Source: Verrucomicrobiaceae bacterium (GTDB taxonomy: Bacteria > Verrucomicrobiota > Verrucomicrobiia > Verrucomicrobiales > Akkermansiaceae). Taken from it: a stretch of DNA of 55,611 nt. Location of the stretch: NCBI GenBank assembly GCA_027485995.1, contig JAIXPW010000015.1, positions 1 through 55,611 of the forward strand. The letters run 5' to 3'. This document shows positions 49,498-55,611 of this stretch, one piece after another. Positions within the stretch are counted from its first letter, which is position 1. The number at the start of each line of letters is the position of its first letter. The notes below the pieces were generated by a model, which searched no databases, was not told the origin of the DNA, and worked only from the letters and a program-made list of their open reading frames with translations. The position numbers were made by a program, and so were the translations under genes.

Positions 49498-51918
49498 ATG
49501 AAACGCTCGCTTGCATTGCTGCTCCTCGCCGTGTCGCCGGTGGTGGCCCAGGCCCAGATCCCCCAGGCCCAGCCGGTGGACCCCGCCCTTCAGGCTGATC
49601 CGGCCAACGACATGTATCAGCGGGCCAAGAACGTTTACGATCAGGGAAACACCAGCAATGATCCGGAGCAGCGGCAGCAGTTGCTGGCCCTGGCCACGGG
49701 AATCTTCAACCAGTATCTCGCGCAGTTCCCCAACCACCCGAACGCCGAACCCGCTTGGCTTTATCTGGGCCAGGGCCTTTACCAGACCGGCCGGATTGAT
49801 GATGCCAAGCGCTGCTTCCACACCCTGCTGAACCGCTACGGCAAGGGCATCTGGGTCAGCGCCGCAGCCTATACCCTGGCCTATGAACACCAGGGCAAAC
49901 GCGAGTTCGCCCTCGCCGCCCCGCTGTTCCTGAGATATGCCGAGAATGGCGGAACTCCGGAATCCCTCGTCCGCGGCTACTTCTCCGCCGCCACTTGCTA
50001 CAGCCAGATCAATCAGGACCGGCAGGCCGCCGATCTGTTCCGCAAGGTCATCGATCACCCCTCCGGAATCCTCTACGCCGCGCAATCCAAGGTCGCCCTC
50101 GGCACCCTGCTCCAGAAGACCGGAAAACTGGCCGAGGCGCTTGAGCTCTTCGAGGCCGTCGTCCAGTCCCAGGCCTCCCCCGCCCTGCGCGGTGAAGCCG
50201 CCCTCAAGGCTGCCCTCGCGGCCAGCAAACTCGGCCAGAACGACCTCGCCGACCGCTATCTGAAACTCATCGCCATCACGCCCGGCATGGAGGCGTTCCG
50301 CTCCGATGCCGTGGTCGCCCTGATGGCCAATTGCTTTTCGCGAAAGGACTATCGCGGCGTGCTCGATGCCTATCGGAAAAGCGGGGTCGATGTCACCGAC
50401 CTGGCCGAGCTGCCTCCCGGCGTGCCAACGCCGCAGCGCGATGACAAGAAGGCCGAGCGACTGATGCTCGCCGGTCGGTCCAGCTTCCATCTCAAGCTGC
50501 CCTCGGACGCCCTGCGGATGTTCCGCCAGATCGAGCGCCTGATCCCTGCCCAGGATGACCTCGCCTACCAGGCCGCCTACTACCGTCTGCTCTGTTTTTA
50601 CGAGATCGATGGCGAGCACCTGCCAGACCAGGTCGATGCCTTCCTTCAGATCTACAGGAAAGGCCACGCCAATGATTCGCGGATCCACACCGCCCTGCTG
50701 ATGAAGGCCGAGAGCCTCTTCACCCGAAAGGCCTACGACAAGGCCGCACCGGCCTACAGCGAGATCGACGTCACCCAGATCAGCGAGTCCACCCGACCCG
50801 GCATGCTCTACAATCGCGGCTGGTGCCTTTCCGAAGCCGGGGATCCCCAGGGGGCCATCCGCTCGTATTCGAAGTTCATCAGCGATTACCCCAAGGATCC
50901 GCTGATCCCGAAGGCCACCGCCAAACGGGCCAAGGCCTATCGCGACACCGGAGAACCCGCCAAGGCGATCGAGGACCTTGACCAGCTCATCGCCCTGAAG
51001 GATTCAGCGGAGCTCTCCACCATCGGCTGGCTTGAATCCGCCCGCATCCGCAGGGATGAGGGGAATCTCCCGGACATGATCACCCGCTATCGGGGACTGC
51101 TCGCAAACGGCAAGGACCTCTCGGTCAAGATCGAGGCCGAGGCGAACTACTTCATCGGCTGGGGGCTTGCGAAAACCAACGTCGCGGCGGATTCGGTGCC
51201 CTATCTCGAAAAGGCCCGCAAGATGGAGCCGGACACCTACAAGAAGCACGCCGGATTGCTCCTCGCGCTGGGCTACTTCACCGCGAAGAACCTCGACAAA
51301 CTCTCCGAAGAGATTGATCTGGCCGTGGCGGGAGGCTACGCCGCCGACCTTCCCGACCAATCCCTCCAATGGGCCGGACGCGAGGCCTACTTTGCCGGAA
51401 GATATGCCGTTGCAGCCCGCTTCCTCAAACTCGTAGCCAATCCGGAGGAACCCCGCGAGACTCCACGGGAAGTCTGGCGCTACCTCTCGAAGGCCCTCGT
51501 GGAAAGCGGCAAGCCGGACGAGGCGCTCAAGACCATCGAGAACGTCATTTCCACCGAGGACAACCCCACCCAGAAGGCCGATGCACTGCTTGACAAAGGT
51601 CGTGCGCTGATGGCCCTGAAACGCGATGCCGAGTCGCGTCTGGCCGTCGATGCAGCCCTCGCGCTACGCCCTGAAGGCCGCATCGGAGGCGGCGTCCGCA
51701 TGCTTTCCGGTGAGTTGAAATTGCGCGCCGGCGAGGCTGGAGCCGCTGCCGGAGATTTCGTCTATGTCGTGACCCTCATCGACGATCGAGACCTCAAGCC
51801 GAGAGCCCTCTGGCGTCTCAGCCAAGCGCTGGGCAAGACGGGTGACAGCGCCGGAGCCACCCAATATGAGCAGCAGCTCCTCAAGGAATTCCCGGCCTGG
51901 AAAGCCCCGGCCGAGTAA
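49498..51918 (+). CDS. Periplasmic TPR-repeat protein
   Basis: 806 residues from the ATG at 49498, which opens a signal peptide (MKRSLALLLLAVSPVVAQA); the frame is open upstream but reads through exbD in another frame. Multiple TPR units run from about residue 40 to the end (for example PNAEPAWLYLGQGLYQTGRIDDAKRCFHTLL, YNRGWCLSEAGDPQGAIRSYSKFISDYP, GKALVESGKPDEALKTIENV-like). It is 28 bp after exbD. ExbB-ExbD-TPR operons are common in PVC and Bacteroidetes; the TPR protein probably scaffolds the motor complex. Confidence 0.92.
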   Translation: MKRSLALLLLAVSPVVAQAQIPQAQPVDPALQADPANDMYQRAKNVYDQGNTSNDPEQRQQLLALATGIFNQYLAQFPNHPNAEPAWLYLGQGLYQTGRIDDAKRCFHTLLNRYGKGIWVSAAAYTLAYEHQGKREFALAAPLFLRYAENGGTPESLVRGYFSAATCYSQINQDRQAADLFRKVIDHPSGILYAAQSKVALGTLLQKTGKLAEALELFEAVVQSQASPALRGEAALKAALAASKLGQNDLADRYLKLIAITPGMEAFRSDAVVALMANCFSRKDYRGVLDAYRKSGVDVTDLAELPPGVPTPQRDDKKAERLMLAGRSSFHLKLPSDALRMFRQIERLIPAQDDLAYQAAYYRLLCFYEIDGEHLPDQVDAFLQIYRKGHANDSRIHTALLMKAESLFTRKAYDKAAPAYSEIDVTQISESTRPGMLYNRGWCLSEAGDPQGAIRSYSKFISDYPKDPLIPKATAKRAKAYRDTGEPAKAIEDLDQLIALKDSAELSTIGWLESARIRRDEGNLPDMITRYRGLLANGKDLSVKIEAEANYFIGWGLAKTNVAADSVPYLEKARKMEPDTYKKHAGLLLALGYFTAKNLDKLSEEIDLAVAGGYAADLPDQSLQWAGREAYFAGRYAVAARFLKLVANPEEPRETPREVWRYLSKALVESGKPDEALKTIENVISTEDNPTQKADALLDKGRALMALKRDAESRLAVDAALALRPEGRIGGGVRMLSGELKLRAGEAGAAAGDFVYVVTLIDDRDLKPRALWRLSQALGKTGDSAGATQYEQQLLKEFPAWKAPAE

Positions 51919-52414
51919 ATCCCCGATCTGGTGCCATTTCCTTGCGAGTCGAGGTTTCCTGAATGGATGACCTTCGAAAGCCCTTCCATGCGTGAGGTGG
52001 CCTTTCCATTCCCCTTCCGACCTCCTTCCTAGGGTTCGCTGGCGTTGAGCCGCCTGACCGCTCCCGGCTCTTCCGAACCAGCTTCGTCATCGCCGGATGA
52101 CTCGACTCGCAGAATCAGCTCTCGATGCCGGCCTGGATGACCTGCTCGGTCGGGTGCCTGATCAAGCGCTCCGAGCATGTCTCTATCTGAATCCTGAAAT
52201 TCAGACCACAAGAATCAGGGACTTCCGGATCGCGTCAGACTCATTCCTCAGGTGCGTGCGAAGATCGTCACGATTGCCTCTCCTTTCGTGCCTGTTCGTG
52301 ACTTTCGTGGTTTCATTTTCCCTTCAAGCACCAGCCTCCGTCGGAGCTTCCTGGCTCAGAACCGCAACATGGGACTTGGATTTTCCGTATCCGCGACAAG
52401 ACTCCAGCCAAACC
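51919..52414. other. Intergenic region with a dispersed inverted-repeat element
   Basis: An open frame runs through 52097-52414 in phase with the downstream gene, but the signal peptide begins only at 52415, so I treat it as non-coding. Holds copy B of the dispersed element (52190-52316). Confidence 0.6.
52190..52316. repeat. Dispersed non-coding element, copy B
   Basis: Begins AATCCTGAAAT like copy A at 31676 and shares TCAGGTGCGTGCGAAGAT and the end TTCGTGACTTTCGTGGTTT. The left inverted repeat is shortened relative to copy A, so the copy appears partly deleted. Confidence 0.78.
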
Positions 52415-54712
52415 ATGAACCGCATCGCTCTTCTCACCCTGCTCCTGCCCGGCCTTGCCCTCGCCCAGAAGGGCGACAAGAAGGAACATGGCAACATGGA
52501 CCCGGTCGTTCCCGAGGCCGTGATTCCGCAGTCGCCCGTGCTTTCGGTGTCGGATGCGCTCAAGTCGTTCAAGCTCTCGCCCGGCTTCGTGATCGAGCCC
52601 GTGGCGGCCGAGCCCCTGGTGGACAAGCCCGTCGCCCTGGATTTCGATCCCTCCGGACGACTCTGGATTTGCGAAATGCTGGGCTACATGCCCGACATCG
52701 ATGGCAATGGCGAGAACATCCCCCAGGGTCGTATCGTGGTGCTGGAAGACACGGATCGCGACGGCAAGGCCGACAAGCGCACTGTCTTTCTCGACAAGCT
52801 CCACCTGCCCCGCGCCGTGGCGGTCTATCCGGACGGCATTCTCTACACCGATGATTCCGAACTCCGCTGGCAGAAGCGCGATGGCTTGAAACCGGTCGGC
52901 GAGCCGGAAATCGCCGTGAAGGGCTGGGTCGAGGCCGGCAACGTCGAACACAAGTCGAACGGCCTCGTGCGCAACCTCGACAACTGGCTCTACAATGCCA
53001 AGTCCGGCAAGCGCGTCCGCCGGATCGCAGGCAAATGGGTGATGGAAACCACCCCGTTCCGCGGCCAGTGGGGCATCGCCCACGATGACTACGGCCGTCT
53101 CTACCACAACAACAATTCCACGTTCCTCTTCGGCGATCAGGTCGCTCCGAACCTCCTCGCCGGAAATCCAGGCGTGAATCTCAAGACCCAGGAATACACC
53201 CAGCTCGGACCCAACAACACCTGGCCCGCACGCGTGACACCAGGAGTCAACCGCGCCTACATCGCCAAGAAGAATGGATATCCCGAAGACACCCTGGACC
53301 CGGCCACCAACAAGCTGAAGACCACCACGGCCTCGGCCGGCATGACCCTCTATCGTGGAACCAATTTCCCACCTGACTGGGTGGGCCGCGGACTGGTCGG
53401 CGAATCCGTTGTGAACCTCGTCAAGGTCGTCCAGATCGATGAGTCCAATGGCAAGCTCAGCGGCAGCCATCCGTTCGGAAAAACCGAATGGCTCGCCTCC
53501 ACCGACGAGCGCTTCCGCCCGGTGAACCTCTACAACAGCCCGGATGGCACGGTCCTGCTGCTGGACATGTATCACGGCATCATCCAGGACAAGACCTTCA
53601 TGACCACCTATCTCCGTGCGCAGTACCTCAGCCGCGGACTCGACAAGCCAGCCACCGGAAATGGCCGCATCTACCGCATCCGCTACTCCTCCGGAAAACT
53701 CGAAGCCCCGCTCGACTTCGACAAGGCCACCGGAGAGGAACTTGTCAAACTGCTCGCCCACAAGAACGGCTGGCATCGCGACATGGCCCATCGGGTCCTC
53801 GTCGATCGTGGCGATACGTCGGTCGTGCCCCTGCTGGAGAAACTCGTCGCCATTCCCGGCTATCCCGTCGGTTCCATCAATGCGCTCTGGACCTTGGAAG
53901 GACTCGGCAAGCTCAGCACGACCGCTGTGAACTCCGCGCTCTCGGCCAAGGACCAGAAGGTCGTTTGTTCCGGACTCTGGGCCTCCACCAAGCTCGCCGA
54001 AAAGGACCTGCCTGCCGTTTCCGAGGCCATCCTCTCGCTCACCCCCTCCAACGATGAGCTGAAGATCTACCTCGCCCGCGCCCTCGGTCCGATCGCCACT
54101 CCCGCCGCGTTCACCAAGCTCGCCGAGCTCATCCAGCACGATGGTTCGAAGCCCTTCGTCAAGGCCGCCGCCTTCTCCGGACTCGACAAGCATGAGACCG
54201 CCTTCAAGGAAGCCGTCGGCACCAAGCTCCAGGACAAGGGACTCATCGCCTGGCTCGATCAGGGCGCAGGGGCTGCGACAGTCGCCGTGTCGGGTGTCGG
54301 CCTGAACGGAGATCACCTCGCTTCCTTCAATCGTGGCAAGGCCCTCTATTCCGGAGTCGCCGCCTGCTTCGGCTGCCACGGGCCCGACGGGGCTGGCCTG
54401 CCGAATCTTGGACCGCCGCTCGATGCCTCCGAGTATGTCACCGGCTCACCCGATCGCCTCGCCAGGATCCTCCTCCACGGACTCACCGGCCCGATCACCG
54501 TCGCCGGACAGACCTACACCCCGCAGGCCGACATGCCCGGGCTGGCCATGAATCCCTCGATGACAGATGACAACCTGGCCGACATCGCCACCTACATCCG
54601 CCACGAGTGGACCAACAAGGCTCCTCAGGTGAAGGCCGAGGTTTTCACGAAAACCCGCGCCGAGACCAAGGATCAGGCGGGTCGGCCCTACAATGCCGCC
54701 ACGATCAAGTGA
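52415..54712 (+). CDS. PVC-type membrane-bound dehydrogenase / CxxCH cytochrome
   Basis: 765 residues from the ATG at 52415, with a signal peptide (MNRIALLTLLLPGLALA). The N-terminal beta-propeller of the PVC glucose/sorbosone-dehydrogenase type (DFDPSGRLWICEMLGYMPD, VVLEDTDRDGKADKRTVF, NGLVRNLDNWLYN, FRGQWGIAHDDYGRLYHNNN) is followed by HEAT-like helices. The C-terminal cytochrome c has haem motif CFGCH in GVAACFGCHGPDGAGLPNLGPPL, with distal methionine likely in DMPGLAM. Periplasmic electron-transfer enzyme, substrate unknown. Confidence 0.93.
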   Translation: MNRIALLTLLLPGLALAQKGDKKEHGNMDPVVPEAVIPQSPVLSVSDALKSFKLSPGFVIEPVAAEPLVDKPVALDFDPSGRLWICEMLGYMPDIDGNGENIPQGRIVVLEDTDRDGKADKRTVFLDKLHLPRAVAVYPDGILYTDDSELRWQKRDGLKPVGEPEIAVKGWVEAGNVEHKSNGLVRNLDNWLYNAKSGKRVRRIAGKWVMETTPFRGQWGIAHDDYGRLYHNNNSTFLFGDQVAPNLLAGNPGVNLKTQEYTQLGPNNTWPARVTPGVNRAYIAKKNGYPEDTLDPATNKLKTTTASAGMTLYRGTNFPPDWVGRGLVGESVVNLVKVVQIDESNGKLSGSHPFGKTEWLASTDERFRPVNLYNSPDGTVLLLDMYHGIIQDKTFMTTYLRAQYLSRGLDKPATGNGRIYRIRYSSGKLEAPLDFDKATGEELVKLLAHKNGWHRDMAHRVLVDRGDTSVVPLLEKLVAIPGYPVGSINALWTLEGLGKLSTTAVNSALSAKDQKVVCSGLWASTKLAEKDLPAVSEAILSLTPSNDELKIYLARALGPIATPAAFTKLAELIQHDGSKPFVKAAAFSGLDKHETAFKEAVGTKLQDKGLIAWLDQGAGAATVAVSGVGLNGDHLASFNRGKALYSGVAACFGCHGPDGAGLPNLGPPLDASEYVTGSPDRLARILLHGLTGPITVAGQTYTPQADMPGLAMNPSMTDDNLADIATYIRHEWTNKAPQVKAEVFTKTRAETKDQAGRPYNAATIK

Positions 54713-54756
54713 CGTCATTCCAGCCGTTTACGGCAGTTTCCCGGCTCCGGATGAGG

Positions 54757-54783
54757 ACTTTCCCGCAAAAGTGTCGGGAAAGT
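54757..54783. promoter_or_regulatory. Perfect inverted repeat upstream of fusA
   Basis: ACTTTCCCG (54757-54765) and CGGGAAAGT (54775-54783), 9 bp perfect with a 9-nt spacer, about 100 bp before the fusA ATG. No T-run follows, so an operator or leader hairpin for fusA is more likely than a terminator. Confidence 0.5.
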
Positions 54784-54883
54784 GATCCTCAGGATTGCCA
54801 AATTCTCCCGGTCGACTAGCAATGCGCCCCGGCGCGACCCCGTCGCCCGAAATCAGAAGCACACCCCGCAGCATATTACTGGC

Positions 54884-55611
54884 ATGAAGGACCTCAGCAA
54901 ATACCGTAACATCGGCATTTTCGCCCACGTTGATGCGGGCAAAACGACCACCACGGAGCGTATTCTCAAACTCACCGGCAAGATCCACAAGATCGGGGAA
55001 GTGCACGACGGTGCCTCCACCATGGACTTCATGGAGCAGGAAGCCGAGCGCGGCATCACGATTCAGTCCGCCGCCACCACCTGCTTCTGGAGGGGCTATC
55101 AGTTCAACGTCATCGACACTCCCGGCCACGTGGACTTCACCATCGAGGTTTACCGTTCGCTCAAGGTGCTCGACGGCGGCATCGGCGTGTTCTGCGGTTC
55201 CGGTGGCGTTGAGCCCCAGTCCGAAACCAACTGGCGCTACGCCAACGACTCCAAGGTTTCCCGCGTCATCTACGTCAACAAGCTCGACCGCATCGGCGCT
55301 GACTTCTATCGCGTCGTCGCCCAGGTGAAGAAGATCCTCGGAGCCACTCCGCTGGTCATGGTCCTGCCAATCGGCACCGAGTCCGATTTCGTCGGTGTCG
55401 TCGACCTCCTCTCGATGAAGGCCCACATCTGGGACGAATCCGGACAGCCGGAAAACTTCAAGATCGAGGAAATCCCGGCCGACATGGTCGAAAAGGCCAA
55501 GGAATACCGCGCCCAGCTCATCGAGACCGCCGTCGAACAGGACGACGAGATCATGGAAGCCTACCTCGAAGGCACCGAGCCGACGATCGAGCAGATCAAG
55601 AAGTGCATCCG
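54884..55611 (+). CDS. fusA: Elongation factor G, N-terminal part (cut by window end)
   Basis: 242 residues are present, about a third of EF-G. G1 AHVDAGKTT (within [19 protein letters not shown]), the switch I motif GITI ([13 protein letters not shown]), G3 DTPGHVDF and G4 NKLD ([17 protein letters not shown]: [14 protein letters not shown]) are intact. The frame is open to the last base. The ATG at 54884 matches the family start ([13 protein letters not shown]). EF-G drives translocation and, with RRF (13321-13887), ribosome recycling. No other str-operon gene is visible upstream, so this may be a stand-alone fusA copy. Confidence 0.96.
   Translation, partial: MKDLSKYRNIGIFAHVDAGKTTTTERILKLTGKIHKIGEVHDGASTMDFMEQEAERGITIQSAATTCFWRGYQFNVIDTPGHVDFTIEVYRSLKVLDGGIGVFCGSGGVEPQSETNWRYANDSKVSRVIYVNKLDRIGADFYRVVAQVKKILGATPLVMVLPIGTESDFVGVVDLLSMKAHIWDESGQPENFKIEEIPADMVEKAKEYRAQLIETAVEQDDEIMEAYLEGTEPTIEQIKKCI

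Noticed and set aside
52097..52414. N-terminal extension of the PVC cytochrome gene
   Set aside because: The frame is open, but it runs through the dispersed repeat element and a typical signal peptide starts at 52415.
52313..54379. 688-codon open frame on the minus strand
   Set aside because: Antisense shadow of the PVC cytochrome gene.
1..55611. tRNA or rRNA genes
   Set aside because: I saw no cloverleaf with a conserved T-loop sequence and no rRNA stretch when reading the intergenic regions; a covariance search would be decisive.

Overview
The window comes from a high-GC (about 60%) bacterium, most likely of the phylum Verrucomicrobiota, order Verrucomicrobiales (Luteolibacter/Haloferula-like). 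I infer this from the gene families, not from a marker tree. The families are a Verru_Chthon-cassette protein A, a DUF1501 / PSCyt1-DUF1549-DUF1553 pair, a PVC-type CxxCH cytochrome, an ECF sigma factor overlapping a Ser/Thr kinase with a SUMF1 domain, and secreted carbohydrate-active enzymes. Almost every start codon lacks a Shine-Dalgarno sequence.

Layout. 1-600: truncated IS630-type transposase. 0.6-5.7 kb: large secreted protein, divergent from an ECF sigma / membrane kinase pair. 6.1-9.7 kb (minus): gatC-gatA, rpmI-rplT and a dienelactone-hydrolase-family gene. 9.8-11.8 kb: redoxin-like protein without cysteines, a 129-residue mini-kinase and a small orphan. 11.9-16.6 kb (minus): two small secreted proteins, pyrH-frr-lnt, and rplI. 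16.8-21.4 kb (plus): GH43 arabinanase, sulfatase and DUF2264 (a polysaccharide-degradation cluster), then two small genes. 21.4-24.6 kb: LamG-type sensor kinase and LuxR-type response regulator. 24.7-29.2 kb: an oversized purL. 29.3-31.4 kb: two lineage-specific exported proteins. 32-35.8 kb (minus): DUF1501 and PSCyt1 proteins. 35.9-39 kb (plus): riboflavin genes ribBA and ribH with rhaM between them, then nusB. 39-43.1 kb: S1/P1 nuclease, lipoprotein, SGNH esterase and GH10 xylanase-like protein. 43.5-47.9 kb: Verru_Chthon protein A and partner. 48.2-51.9 kb: exbB-exbD-TPR. 52.4-54.7 kb: PVC cytochrome. From 54.9 kb: fusA, cut by the window edge.

Most striking observations. (1) purL encodes 1503 residues in one open frame. 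Between two synthetase domains it carries an insert of about 270 codons containing a protein-kinase-like domain, and a second, out-of-frame small ORF lies inside the insert. (2) Short degenerate tandem repeats with a strict 7-nt period are scattered over the window. They lie between genes, at the 3' end of lnt where they encode the C-terminal tail, and at five places inside purL, always keeping the frame. They resemble the heptanucleotide STRR repeats of cyanobacteria. (3) The octamer TCTAACAG occurs 11 times, far above a simple expectation, and inside genes nearly always as the rare codon pair CTA-ACA. (4) A dispersed element of about 140 bp with imperfect terminal inverted repeats is present twice. 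Several enzyme homologues also lack canonical catalytic residues (GH10 acid/base, redoxin cysteines, kinase DFG glycine).
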